Notes: generated from the letters alone by a model not told the origin. 64,000 bases of DNA from Actinia tenebrosa (GCF_009602425.1 NW_022261294.1:218056-282055); one strand, 5' to 3'; numbered from the stretch's first letter, positions 35,811-50,400 are shown. Translations and numbers: made by a program.

Positions 35811-38800
35811 TTCTTTTGCCAAAGAAAACAAATGCTGCTACCACAGCAAACAAAACAACCACGGCAACACAAACAGCCACGACTACAGACACCGGAAATG
35901 ACGAAGTGCTTGCTTTTACTTCCGGTTTTTGGTATTCTACGCCATCTATATTTAGCTCTATAAAAGCAACAAATGTGATACCTTCAACTTCTAATGAGTA
36001 CCCTGATTGAATAGAGCTCCAAATCGCTGCGATGAAGGAGTTCAAAGCAGACAGGCGACCGGAAGCCGCGAAGTTAACCTTGATACTTCCGGGTGAAAGC
36101 CTGATCGTTGCTATGGTAACATTGTAGTTCCAAGGCTGAAGGTCATCAAGGAAAACTCTTATAAATCCCTTCTTTCTACCTTCAACTGAAGAGAAATCAT
36201 TCTGGAATTTCATCTCAATGGTTTTCGTGACATTCGGGTTTCTACAGGATGACGTTGATTGGTCCATATTAACCAATAGTTGTGGAGAATGACCCTTGGT
36301 TGCTAGGAGACGGGCATTTGGCGCCAACACAACGTTTACTTTAGCCTTATAGAGTGGATTACTTGGCATATCAAAGAGCGGAACTACAGAAAGAGAGGGG
36401 TGCAATGGTTGCTTGGTGACTTGAATCATAGAGATACCGAGATCTTGCAACTCGAGAAGAGATACCAGTGACTTGACTTCAAATGCACCGTCGCCAGTCG
36501 ACTCTGCTTTAACGATACCACCCCATAATCCGTTCTCATCATCGTATACCTTCACCGTTTCCCCTTGAACGAAAACTGTCCCTTTTATTTGGTCTCGCAG
36601 AGTCTCTTGCTTGCTTGAAAACTCGAAATACATTTGAGTATCGGTGTGGCGCGCTGGTGTTCCATCTCGGTTGACGAGCCTAGTGATAATACTCAATGCG
36701 CATTGGCTGGTCTTGTTTTTGTAATCAGGTTTATTGATTTGAACAGACGCCACGAAGCGCACTTGATCCCCCGCAGCACGCAGAAGAAGAGACGCGTCAG
36801 ATTCCTCGATAATGCCGTTCAAATTGAAGTCCATTTTGCGCTTCTGATAAAAAAATACAAATAAAAAAGTCGGTTTAGAGTACGCAAAAATGGAAAAGAC
36901 TTCTAGAAATAACTACAAGGACTGCTAAACTTCATCATCACGGTGCCCACTGAACCCAGCGTGGCCAGTAATCGCCAGAAACAGAAATAGAAGTAGATTC
37001 CAGTCCCAGACTACAAAAACAAACTAAGGCTCATTTCTATCGAACACAGGAATAACATACTCGAATGTACTCACTCTGAGTGTGAGAAGATTTTGTAAGA
37101 ATATGAGGAATATACAGTATCAAATGACACTAAACTGGCTTTCACATTGAAGCACTGTGGTTGGTTAGTGTCAGAAATTCATAACTATAGTTATGAGCTT
37201 CTGTTAGTGTGAATTTTAGTATATTTTGGTTGGCCTGGAGTGAAACCCATTTCAGAATCACTTTTTGGTGAGTTTTCTGCGTGAAAGCTGCTCTAACAGT
37301 GGCGTAGAGGAATAAATTTTTCCACATATAGTACTAATAATGTAATGTACTTACTATTCCAGTGCTTTTACACGTGTCATCATCTGGGTTCAGTGTACAC
37401 AACATGGTTGTCGCCGCATCGTAAAAATCCAGCCCACATTTGGAGTCCACGTCACCCAGCTGGTTGCTAAGCGACGGGCAATATCTTGTCTTGTCTTTGG
37501 ATCGAAGAGCTAAATTCACATCTAGAACAGCACTAGAAGAAATCCTAGTGAAAGGAACCCCGCCTTTTCGCTTTGTAAACATCAAATCAGTAACGTAACT
37601 TGGGCTGGGGTACACAGGATTGACGTCATCAGTGATGTCACTTGGGTTGGGATTTCTAGGAGTGACGACATTAAGAAGAGTAATTCTACCGCGTTGAATA
37701 CTGTAAGGGATGTTCTCTGTAAGTCCCTTGAACTGCAAGGTAGCTTCATCATATTCTATAGTGATGTTGTAAGCCAGTAGAGTGAATCCCGTAGTGTTAA
37801 TATGAACAGGGATCGGCTCGTTATAGTCCATTATTGCTGGCCCTGTTAAGTTACCAATATCTACTCCACCCGAGGGTGGTTCTGTATTACAAAAGACCTC
37901 TAAGCTCACATAATCATCAGCCATGATTGTACTTTTGACTGTCACGCGTTCTGGATGCAGGGAGTCTTGCTTCAAAGTCAATATTCCCTTCTGATCGATG
38001 CTGGCTCCAANACCTGGCTGGCACTCAAACTGGACCAGATTACTGTATTCCTCAAAGTCATCGAAAGTAAGTAGCGTTGAGTCACTCATCGCCATGGTAA
38101 CCAGAAGCCGTCCACTGGCGCTGCCTGTAGCACCTACCAGTGTCTTATTCACCAGGGATGGAATATCGACCGATAAGATTTCAACAGGAGTTACAACTCT
38201 ATCGATGACATGCAGAGTGATTTTTGGCGATGTCAAATTCCCCATCTTTGCATACACACTGAATTGCCCGTATGAGCTTGTGCGATCGATTTGGAGCCGG
38301 TTAGGGGGACTAGGACCGACCTTTGCCACGACGCCGACGTCATTATTGACCACGTGATATGACGTAGTAGTGACGTGATTCAAGTCATAATAGGTATTGT
38401 CAGTCATTTTCATTTGTGGTACCAGTTCGGCCTCTTCAAAGCTACCGTCCTTGCTTCCAACACGTTGGAAATAATTTCTAAGTATCCAATGAGGAGAAAC
38501 AAGCGATGCCTCTAGTAATAAGGAATGAAAACCAATCACGTCCATCTTGATTTGCATACTGTAAACTCCTTCTACATGAACGACAAAAGCGCCTTGTCCA
38601 AGATGGCCGGCTGTGTTGGCTTGAATGACCCAATATTGCACGCCCTTGACGACGGTAAATAGACCACGTGATAGGTTTTTGTCGTCTATGCGGACACGAT
38701 TATCATCCAGGAGCAATATCTCAGACAGTCCTGACAATGAAAAACAGATCAATAAGGAAGCAATAGTGGCATGGGTGAGTTGAGTTTGTTTGATGTGTTG

Positions 38801-41800
38801 TTCTCTCCCTTGTCACGAGGATTTTTCTCCGGATTCTCCGGTCTTACACCCTCCTTAAAAGTCAACATGTGAGTTGAGTGTTGTATGATGTTAATATAGA
38901 ATGTAGTGGTTAGTGCATGTGGAGGGAACCTCATGGAAGAGCCCCATACGGAGAGTTATGTTTGTAAAATATGAATAAGTAAATATACAATAAAATCCTT
39001 GGCCTTTTCGTAAAATATACAATAGCTATCAAATTTCATATTTTACGATAGAATTTTGCTTGTATGTGGAAAGACTCACCTCCAGCCCGTAGTATACCAA
39101 TGCTGAAATTACAAGATACAGGAACCCCACCAGACTGAGCAATGTTCCCAGGAGTCGTTAGATGAGGACACAAATCCAGAATAGCCAAATCAGTCCCTCC
39201 AGTATCATTGGGAGTTGTCAATCTTACTATAACATTGGCAACGACATCACGATGGAGACCGTTCCTCGGTCCATCGGATACATATATGCTGAGGAAGTAC
39301 CTTGGAAGAACGCTGTAGTCCAGTTGCTTAGCAACGGTTATTTTACCCGTGTTTTTGTCAATTAAAAAAGTTTGTTCAGTGTTGCCCTTAATAATTTCGT
39401 AGTTAAGAGTACCATCAGAGCCAAAATCTGCGTCTGTTGCATTTATATCTACAACCAGGGCCCCAATAGCAATCGTATGTGGGATTCTGACGTATATTGA
39501 TGAAGGCTGTAGAAGCTGTGGTGTGAACTCATTCACGCTTTTTATCTCTATGGTAACGACAGCACTGTTGCTAAGAGGGTTTGGTGAGCCCTTGTCTGTA
39601 GCATGGATTGTTAGTACATAGATGAGGTCATCCACGTGTGTCTGTGTCTCCAAGTCGAGGCTTCGTTGTACTTTTATTGTTCCTGTTGTGCTGTCAATCA
39701 TGAAGAAACTGTGTGTGTCACCGGATGAGATCGAGTACTGAATCTCGCCGTTTGAACCTGAAATGTAGAAAATTGAAAGAAATTTGTATTAATGTACGAA
39801 AACTTGCCTTCAAGAGGGCATGAACGTCATCCAATCATAGATCTTGAATACGGGATTCCTCAAAATCGCCCTCCCCACCCACCCCACCCTGCGTCTACAA
39901 AGTCTGACCACGCAGACTTACCCAGATCAGGATCATTGGCCTGAACTGTGATGACATCACTTCCGGTCTGAGCAGTCTCCTTCACCCACGCATAATAAGA
40001 CTTCCGGCTAAAGGTTGGTTCGTTATCGTTTGTGTCTTCAACACTGATATCCACGTGAGTCCAAGATTGTCGCTGATTGGCTGGATTAATAGGGCTATCG
40101 GCTGCTTGTACCTTGAGATTGAACCTTGCCGTGTGTTCACGATCGAGCGGGGCGTTAATGAATATCTTCCCAGAGGACCCATCAACACGAAACTTACGTT
40201 CACTGTTACCACTGATTATAGNGTACCTAAGTAAAAGAACCATATAATGATAAAAGGGTACATTTTACANCGTGAAAAGATGAAAAAACTTACTGACGTT
40301 TTGGACGACGCTAGTCCTTCGTCGGAGAAAAAGGACTAGCGTCCGAAACGTCAGTAAGTTTTTTCATCTTTTCACGGTGTAAAATGTACCCCTTTATCAT
40401 TAGAAACACCGACGCAGCTCACACTAGTTTTTAGCTAGTTATCTCTTGAAATAACCATATATGAGTTGAGTTTGTTTGTTGTGTTGTTCTCTCCCTTCTG
40501 CCTTGCTCCCTCCCTTTTCTCCGCGATTCTCTAGTTTTCCTTACTCAGCAAAAATCAACTACTAAATTGCATCTTTATATATATATAGCCTTGCTGGTTT
40601 GTCTTACTTACTGAGGAAGAGTAGATACTCTCAAAATATGTTCCATTAAAATGTTGATGAGTTAGAGAGAATGAACAATCATTCCCTGCAATCGACGTAA
40701 AATAAATTACATTTACAATGGTTTTTGGAGAATGACCGCATGCAAGAGGCCACCCTTCAATAAACGGGCAGCTAGGCGCAAAGTTCCGCAATGTTCTTGC
40801 CAAATATACTGAAACAAACCTCTATTCATTGGACACCGAAAAAGGTCCCGGAGGTGACCGCTTAATAGAGGTACCGCTGTAATTACCTTATTTGTCCATC
40901 AGACCCAAAATCCTTATCACTAGCGGACACCTGGTCAATCATGGTCCCTATGTTGATGTTCTCAAGCAACTGTAGTGATAAGGGGTTGCTAACAAACACG
41001 GGGCTGTACTCATTGATACTCGTCAATCGCAACTCAAAATCTGCACTGCTTGTTAGCTGGGGTATCCCATGATCACTTGCGCTGATCTTCAGTGTTCGGT
41101 TCCAGTCTTCCTCTTGTAACGTCTCTAAATCGAGGCTCTTCATTAGTCTCATTTCACCAGTGTTCGAGTTTAACTGGAAATATCCTTCGTTATTTCCGGA
41201 CTGTATGCTGTAAGACACGAGGGCGTTGCTACTGGAATCGGCATCTGATGCCTTGACAGCGAAGGCAACTTGTCCTGTTGGGAAAACGATTCAAAATAAA
41301 TAAATTATTAGAAGCAATCAAAATTTTATTCAAATGTATCATGAAGGCATACAGAGGGGTTTCTTCGTAGGCTATCAATATTGTCATGAAAGAAATGTAA
41401 CCCCTCTCTCCACGGGATTTTGTCTTCATTCTACGACATTCTTCGTAAGAATTTAAAAACACTGTGAACGACCCCCAAAAATATAAAACAATGTTTGCGT
41501 CACCTTGGAAACACATTCTACCACAAAATCCTTGAAACGTTACGACATCTTTTTCATAAAAAGTGGGGGGAAAATTTTTTTTTTTTCAAATGTTTACTTG
41601 CCTACTGCTAGGGTCTCAGGAATATTCACAACATTAATAGAAGAGGCAAATAAGGGTTTGTTGTCGTTGATGTCCTTCACGTGAACCCTTAACGTGAAGT
41701 CAGCATGTAAACCAGTCCCGCCGCTGCCACCATCACTCGCACGAATCACTAACGTGTAGTCACGTGTGTGTTCGTAGTCTAGACTGTGTGTTAGTTTGAC

Positions 41801-44800
41801 TACTCCTGTTGATGCGCTGATGTTGAATCGACCTTCACTGTTGCCAGATAATATGGAATAGGTTACTTGTCCTGGAACGAAAATCAAAGGCTACATTCGT
41901 TACAGTGTAACTACTGTAACCGGGGCCACTTACACCGGTTAGACAAGATTAGACAAGGGAAGCAATGAAAACAATGCATTCCAACTTTGGGTCGTGGAGC
42001 CAATCAGAAACTTATATCCCATTCACATCTAAACGTGTTTATTTAAACTGTGTTTTCATTAGGGAAAAAAATGAGAAACTAGAAACCTACAATATAAGGA
42101 AACTTTCTAAAATATTATCAGAGCAAGACAAAGGAGAGCTTACATGCATTATTTTACCAAAGATTGTGCAGTGTTCGTAGATAGTTTTCCAATCCTGTTT
42201 AGTTAACTAACCACTTTAAAACATGTTTAAGCCTTGGTGTGAATGAGCTATTAGACTGCACGAGAATGGTAATTTGACCCTCATGTTACGTGTAAACAAC
42301 TAGATAGCCATCGTCATTTTCTCGCAGGAATAAAAAGATATCTTGAAAGGTTATTGTAAATGTAGCTATTGCGTTTTATTTATAAATTTAAAAGCATATA
42401 TGATAGAGAGATAAAGATATGATCAAGTTTGGTTGCCATGGGAATAAAAAATCCGCTGACCTTGAGTACCGTAGTCCTTATCAGTAGCATTTACGTCAAC
42501 TAGTTCCAGACCACTGTCTCCGACATCGACGTTTTCTTTGATGTTAATGTCCCGCGATGTACTGTGGGTAAAATACGGAGCGAACTCGTTCACAGCTATG
42601 ACGTTGATGATGACTGATGAAGTGTTGTGACGTTGGTTGGGTGTTCCACGGTCTGTTGCCATAACGACTGCAAATAGTAACACACACAAAAATTCAAAAT
42701 TGGACTACCAAACAGTTTAGGGACTGACCATTAGATTTTTGAGAGGGGTTGGGCAATTTTTTTTTTTTTTTTTTTTTTTTACGCCTCATGGCTGTGCAGG
42801 AATTTTTTTGGACATAATTTGGAATTTTTTTCTGCCACTTTTCTTATGCACCTTTTTTTTTTTCACTCTTCAAAGCTGTGCTCGATTTTTTTGGATTTTG
42901 CCCACCCTCTCCCCCTCAAAAATCTAATGGTGCGTCCCTTAGCTCTGCTAATATTATCAAGCTTACCAAGAGTGTAACTCAGCATCGGTGGCGTTTGCCC
43001 TTCCATGTCCAGCACTTTCTTGACAATAATGTCACCATTGTTCTCATTAATGCTAAAATATCTATCGCTGTTTCCTTTAGTGATAGAGAACCTTATATCA
43101 CCATTACTGCCTGCATCCGGGTCACTCGCCTTTACTCGTACTATCACGTGACCTGGCGAGGCCGTCTCGGAAACGTTGGCTCTCAAAGGATTCATTTCAA
43201 ATACTGGAGCATTATCATTCAAGTCTGTAACTATGACAACTATTTTCATCTCGGCAAATCGAATCTTTTCCGCTACAGCTTCGTCGCTCGCTCGGACGAT
43301 AAGGATATACGATGCAGTAGCCTCTCGATCTAAGAGCTTTCTCGTTGTTATATTACCCGAGTGTTTATCGATTGAAAATGCATCTCCGATGTTACCCGAG
43401 TGAATTGAATAAGACACGATGCCTTGACTTCCTTGATCTTTGTCTGATGCGCTGACGGTTTGGATAAATGTTCCGATCGATACTCCTTCGGATACGGATG
43501 ATGTTCGTGTTGAATTGTTCGGAATGAATTCGGGAAAGTAATCATTGACGTAGCGCACCTATAAGATACAAAAAAGACAAATGTAATGGAAATGGTGAGC
43601 ACACATTTTAGGATGGAATGGATGTCTGAGAATGTGTTACATGACCTTTAAAGCAAAGCTTCATGTGTTACGCTGCGGTAGGATATCGTCCTTGGCCTCC
43701 TATATAGACGTTCTAAGAAAAGACAGCGTTACGACACTAAGAATGTCTGTGAAGGGGGCTAGAACATTCTCGGACATAAATGGCTACTGGGGAAGAAGAG
43801 AGAGGGTCTGGAAGTATGTACTGTAGACCGAGTGAGGTAAGTAAAGGAAGAAAAAATTGTCTTCTTTCTAAATACCTCAAATCTGTCAGACAGGACACGT
43901 TTTCCACTGCGTGACTCAAAACTTAAAACGTATCCCTCTCCATACTCAGTGATCATCAGGTTAGTAAACCTTGCTCTTTCTCCTTCAACTAAGACAGTCT
44001 GGTTTCCTTTCAGGATTGATTTTCCAGGTTTGGGATTTAAAAACAGCGATGCTGTCACCGTACACGTGCTCTTGAGAGGCGTGGCACGAGCACGTGTTCC
44101 AGCATCCCTCACTTCAACTACAGGTTGTCTTCCAAACACTTCAGACGCGTTGGCCAAACCTGGCTGGGTTATCACCTGTAGGTAGAATATTCTTTGTCGA
44201 ACATCAAACCGTTCGGAAGTTACCGTCAGTCGCGAATACGAAGCTGAATAAGGTAAAGTGGTCACTTGGAAATTCATCTGATATCCATTAGCAACATCGC
44301 TGAACCTTAAGTCAGAATATCTGATCCTTCCTGACTTGGGAACAGTGAGTAGAGTTGTCCCGTTCAGTTGGCTGGGGTCAATTCCGTTGACCATCGTGGC
44401 AAGAAGCGTCCACTTCCGACCACGCCAACCTATATTACCGACCGGTCGGTTTGTGGCAAGGTCTTGGATTTCGATGATGGGTTGGAAACCACATGTTACG
44501 GTATCATTGCAGTTTCCTGCAAAAAGAGAATAAATGAATAGAAACCAGTGAGATAACTGGAAGAGGCACGGTTTCAACTAACTTGCAGCTCGTGTTTAAC
44601 GTCCTGGTTTTAACAGAAACGCCATGCATTTTACGTGGTCATCCGAGCCACGACGAAGGTCTAAACATTTGCAGAATTTTTAAGAGCGAATGCAGCATAT
44701 TCTACTCAGATATCTTAAGACCCTGAGTTTTGGACAGGTCGGGGCTTTAACGTTAACCCAGGACCTCCCGCACATCAGGTAGTTACCCCACCACGTAAGC

Positions 44801-47425
44801 GCAGTAAGGCGGGAGGCGGTATGACGTACTTTCTATATTTACCTGGTTGTTGGACGATAACGAGTTTAAGCTGTCTCTCCTTGACATCAAAAGGGTTTGT
44901 ACTAATGCCATAAGAATATCGTGACGCTGGCACAGTGAAGACATTTATACTGAGGATGTAGCCGCTACCAGCATAATCAATAGACAGGTTAGTAAACCTT
45001 GCAACGCCTGATGTAAACCCGATACTTGTTGATCCGTTCAGGTAACCTGCAAGATGCAATACCTCACTTTTTGAATAGACCCCTTGCATTGATTTCGTAG
45101 AGGAATTGTTCTGGGGGACAAAACAATAGGCCGTCCCTTCTTACGGCAAAAGAAATCCATTGTTTTGTCCCCCAGAACAATTCCTCTAGGCACTCGGTGC
45201 AAGGGGTGAATTCTAAGTAATTCATGATTATCACTTCAATGTATGCTATTTAGGGATAAGGTCAAAACGATTGCATTTCACGGGACCTAATTTACAGGGG
45301 AGGGGAGGGTTGGGGGTGCCTGGTACCAACAACCTCGGGAAGTGAAATCCTGGATTTTCTCCCAAAGTAAAAGTCGGGTACTTATTTAAGACCACTGTCT
45401 TGTCCCTTACAATACCGCTAAGCCGCGAGCATAATATTGGGGTATAAGAGTAAGTTGAATATTACTTTCTATGGTTGGGTTACCTTTGTTTTTGCTTGGG
45501 TTCTCCATGGCAACATTACATATCCATTTCCTTCCTTTCCAACCTGTATTCGTCACCAGGTCTCCATTCGCCGCATCGCGCACTTCCACAACAGGCTGCT
45601 GGTCAAACGGTACCGTCTCGTTCGCTTCACGTGGACTCGAAATCAACGTAAAATAAAGAACCCTTTCTTTGACCTCGAATGCTTCAGACGATGCTGTGAT
45701 GTTTNCTGTTGTTGGGCTTGTTACGGTGAAGTCAACGATGTAGCCGTCCGCGCTGTGTGTGATGTAGAGGTTAGTGAAGTTTGCCCAGCCGTTGATAAAT
45801 GGAATAGTGTTGTTCCCGCCAAGGAGAGACCCTTGTTGACCTGTACCTCGCCGAATTGTAGCTGTTATCAACCTGAGAAAAAGGTAGATTTTTAAACAAT
45901 ATAGATCATTGAATATGACTATAGTAACAAAACCGAGTTATTGGGCTGCCTGTGGTGCTATAAGTAAATAGTCCATAATTTCTATGGCAAAGCATTCTAG
46001 CTTACTTTCCCACGATTATTGAACATTACTGAATACGAACATTGAAAAACAGGAGTATATGAGCCTGCTGGAATGCTGGCTTGCGGCGCTTGTTACAGTT
46101 ATTATTCCATACCATTGGGAATCATTTCCATGTCCAAGCGTCTTAACAGTCCTATTGAACGCATCCAGAATCAGGAGCCTTGGCTGCAGACCAAATGGGA
46201 CAGTCTCGTTGGCATCTTTAGGGCTCTGAGTGACGAGAAGTTTAGCGGGAATCAAATAATCATGTTCAGGATTAGTCTTGTTTTCTTCCTTCCATGTCAT
46301 AATTTCATCATATCGCCATGTTCGATTAGACGGGCCACCTATGAACAAAACATACCCAAAAAATCTCAATATATATTCAATGAAACCATCCCTTGGGATA
46401 GCGCGAGGTATTCGGGATCATCCCGCAAGCAAATCATTGAAATTATGACTCACCCGTTTCATTCGTAGCCCGAACACCACCAGTCGGGTCCACTCGGGGA
46501 GGTTCGGGATCGACCACATCAATCGATAATACGTCGAGTTTTAGAGCCTTGGACATCCTTTTAGTTTGTGCGGCCTCGACTATCTTGGAGGACAGCTGCT
46601 TTAATTCCGAGTATGACGTCACATCCGGGTAAGGAAGAGGTGTCGTGGACGTTGGTGAACTGGTACTGAAGGAGTAGAAGAAGATCATTTAGACAAATAT
46701 CGAATTTTTACAGAACACTAACCGGAAATGAGATTTACCTTGGACCGGAAGTACTGTTTTCGTCGTAGCGTTCTTCAGGTTTGTACGGGATACGGGATGG
46801 CGGTGGATTAGAAATCTCTAGTTTTATTTTCATCGTGTCATCTTGCGGGATTGATCGACGTCTTCGGGGTCGTCCCGCAGCGTTTACGACCTCAACCACG
46901 CGTATGCGGGATCGTTCGATATTCAGCAGAGCCGCCAGATTTCTGATGAGATTCTTTTCGAAGAAATCATCCACATGCACCGGTTTAGTGCCTGGAAAAC
47001 AAGGCAATTCGAATAAAAGTATAAAGGGATGACCAACAAAAGTTCTCCACCCTTCCCCCGGTGCGTAGTACGTACCTATTGTGACTTGAATTATAGGCAT
47101 GGTTCGAATATCCACAGGGCTCCCACCACGCACAACTACCATTAACATCTTCAGTTCGTTATCAAAATAGCTTGAACCGCTGATACTTGTGAGTGGGGGC
47201 TCAAACTGATCGTCTGGGAGGCGTGGATCCTTTTTCTTAAGAGTAAAACCGCTGTTCTTGAAGTCTGTATTCGTAGGGTAGACATACTGTCCCTTACGAT
47301 AGATATCAAGTCGTCCAGGTTTGGAGTACCAGATGGACAAGCGTAAGACTTGATGGGTGTTGCTGTTCAGGAGTCGTAGGCGTAGCTTTTCAGGATTCGT
47401 ACCTTAAATGAATGAAGAAAGAAAT

Positions 47426-47480
<55 letters not shown>

Positions 47481-50400
47481 NNNNNNNNNNNNNNNNNNNN
47501 NNNNNNNNNNNNNNNNNNNNNNNNNNNNNNNNNNNNNNNNNNNNNNNNNNNNNNNNNNNNNNNNNNNNNNNNNNNNNNNNNNNNNNNNNNNNNNNNNNNN
47601 NNNNNNNNNNNNNNNNNNNNNNNNNNNNNNNNNNNNNNNNNNNNNNNNNNNNNNNNNNNNNNNNNNNNNNNNNNNNNNNNNNNNNNNNNNNNNNNNNNNN
47701 NNNNNNNNNNNNNNNNNNNNNNNNNNNNNNNNNNNNNNNNNNNAAGTGCGAGAATCTTAAAATATTGTCGTTCGTTATTTGAGTGGATGTTGTAGTTAGG
47801 TGACATTCGTGCACTTAGATCAGAGGTNGTTTCAGAGTATGGATAAAACAGGTTTGAAAGTTGAAATTGGTCTTTAAATTCTTCTCAAAGTTGACCTCGA
47901 GACTGTCAACTCAAACCTTACCAGTGAAATACAGAGTATAGTTCCGTCCAGTGGCCACTATACCATAGAAGGTTGAGATCCTTTCTTGACACGTGTATCC
48001 GAAGCACCAGCCGTGGTCCTGGGGACCATTTAGGAGATTCGTATACCCATCCGCTGACAATGCTACGGGTGACAGCCGGCGCACCTCAGTGTCTGCGTCC
48101 ATGCTTTCTATCACGAGCATTTCATAATCTTAAAAGCAAGCAAACCCAAATAAATGATCAAACTGTTGATCAACTTATCATCCAAAATGGCGGTCATGAC
48201 GTCACAGGTTAATAACACAGATATTTACCTATATCTCTACAGGTGTATGCATTCCAATCGACGTTCCATTTACAAAGGTTCTTACTTCGAGTACCCCTTA
48301 CTATCCCATGATGCGGCGCGACAACAGACGCATTTAACCTGGATCCATCTTTGCCAGTGAGCATCGCTTTGGGTATACGGTAATCACCTGCATGTATGAA
48401 GTAATAAGTACAAATTAAACCCCTGCCTCGTCATCGTCTGCCTATAGAAATTAAAGAGCTCTTTTCTCAGACTCGACGTTGTATGTGAGTATAGTAGAGT
48501 TGTTTGTTGATTTTCTCCAGTGCTAATAGGGTTTTTCTCCGAGCTCTCCGTTTTCCTCCCTCCGTAAAAATCAACTTCTAAATTATAGTTGATCTAGAAG
48601 CGCCTAGATAAAAATTTGTGTAATTCTAGTAACTCTAACATATTGTGTAGTTTTCGTATTAGATAAGCCTAACGATTGTTTCAGTGAAATGGTATAATTC
48701 TCATACTCACCCAAGCCACGTCTCGGATCACCATTCCACTCATATTCAGCTTTCGAGATGACAGTTCCCCCAGCTCTTCCTGTCATGGATCCATCAACAT
48801 CAGTGATGAGAACCTCCTTGTGACCATCACAGTCCATATCGACACAATCAGATGGGTTGACCCAACCCAACATAGGCGGCTCTAACAGGACCAGATTTGA
48901 TTGGTTCATAGAATGTAGGGATAAGCCACGGATCTGTACAGAGACATCAAGTGTAAAATTATTCTATAAAACATGGATAACTATCACAAAGTGCAGTCTA
49001 TAGACCGTTTGCATAAAAAATGCAGCCAGTCCTCCGGGAATTTAACTCTATCGTTACGCAAATACTGTGCAGAAACTTTCTATTGTTTGGTAAACCAAAA
49101 TGGCTGCCTTCTCACGTGAGTGAAAACGCTCTATATATCTTGGTTTAAAAATAATATACATTAATCACGTGACAACTAATCACATGACTGGTCACGTGAC
49201 TCACCTCTGTCGGATGCATGGCGTCAGGTGACAAGGGGTTCGTCATTATCGCAACACTTCTCTTGCCACACTTGGTCCCAAAAGACGAGAAGGTAATGGA
49301 GTTAATCCTAGTTATGCCATTGATGGCTGGATACGACTCGATCAAGTTCCAAGGAAATTCCGGCGCCAAGCCAGGACCAGATGAAAAGGTCGATAACACA
49401 AACCCTATGTGTCCACCCCCTTTAGTTCGAGGTCCACGAGCCTTGGCGGTGACGTGCGCGTTGATTGGTGCAATGGTATCGACTGAGCAGTCAAAAGAGG
49501 GACTGGTACCTATTATGAGTATGCGATCAAGCTCGACGAACTTGTCAGCGGTAGTGTGTGAGAGAGAAGGCGGCGCGTAGACGTTTATCAAGACACCTAA
49601 TAAAAAGATAGAGAAATACTACTGTTAGATAAATCAAGGAATTTATTAAAGAGAAAAGGAAATAATACTCTACATCGCAGGTTGCGACTTCTCCTTTTAT
49701 TTGGTCCTGATAAAATCCCAAGAGAGTCAAATGACAAAGCCAATGGCGGCCATGTTGATGGTATCAACAATAGAGGCTTGAATCTGGTCTAATCTGATTT
49801 ACAGTACACAAGAAAGAATTCAGTTTACCAGGGGACCGGGAGGAAGACTCTATTGTTATGCCTCCTGTCATGGCTGCCACCAAGTGATGGTGCAAAGCCT
49901 CTTTAATAGAAAATGAAATCAGTTGAAGTCATTTGTTCGATACCTCCAACATGGCGGCGATGACGTAACGTGCAAACTAAGAATAGATTCACCTACCTGC
50001 TTTGTTATCAACGAGTATACAGTCCTCCACCATCACCCTCGATCTTGGATAACCAAAGACACCATAGTCCCAGTTTTTCCAGCTCAGGAAATTCGCAACC
50101 TTAGCACAGCCAGGATATCCATCATNGTAGCCAATATGAACACCGTGTAAACATGAATGGGCCGCGTTCCTGAGCCAGGCGTTTGTTGGATCAGCGGTAT
50201 AGCATTTCTCACCGCGAATGTGGAACCCAATCCTCTCGCTACCGGCTGCAGCATTGTCTCGTAGCGTGATGTCATCTGCTCGGTTGAGTTCAAACGATGA
50301 ATGCCATAACATGTTCATTGATTCTTGCCGTCCATTGAATGTCGCTGAGAAGAAAAGAATAATAATATTGAAGTTTAATTTTGGTATATACATCGCCATA

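Larger units (their letters stand above)
39080..43558 (-). other. Domain block: seven cadherin repeats
   Basis: Exons 42967-43558, 42461-42667, 41602-41871, 40887-41274, 39922-40226 and 39080-39757. Calcium-binding linkers are clear: [49 protein letters not shown] and [10 protein letters not shown]. Each repeat carries SASDKDxGSxG and xYSIxSGNxxxxFxI motifs. They resemble protocadherin/FAT-type EC repeats. The array follows the Ig repeats directly through a phase-0 junction ([12 protein letters not shown]). Confidence 0.95.
46454..48933 (-). other. Domain block: conserved C-terminal region of fibrocystin-L
   Basis: Exons 48711-48933, 48229-48387, 47922-48128, 47076-47402, 46739-46991 and 46454-46665. 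The most telling matches to PKHD1L1 are [58 protein letters not shown] and [14 protein letters not shown] basic RPRRRRS in exon 46739-46991 looks like a furin-type proprotein convertase site, directly before IPQDD (inference). Confidence 0.92.

Noticed and set aside
47390-47814. Several ORFs across the gap
   Set aside because: They consist of N-derived unknown residues and GAAA repeat.
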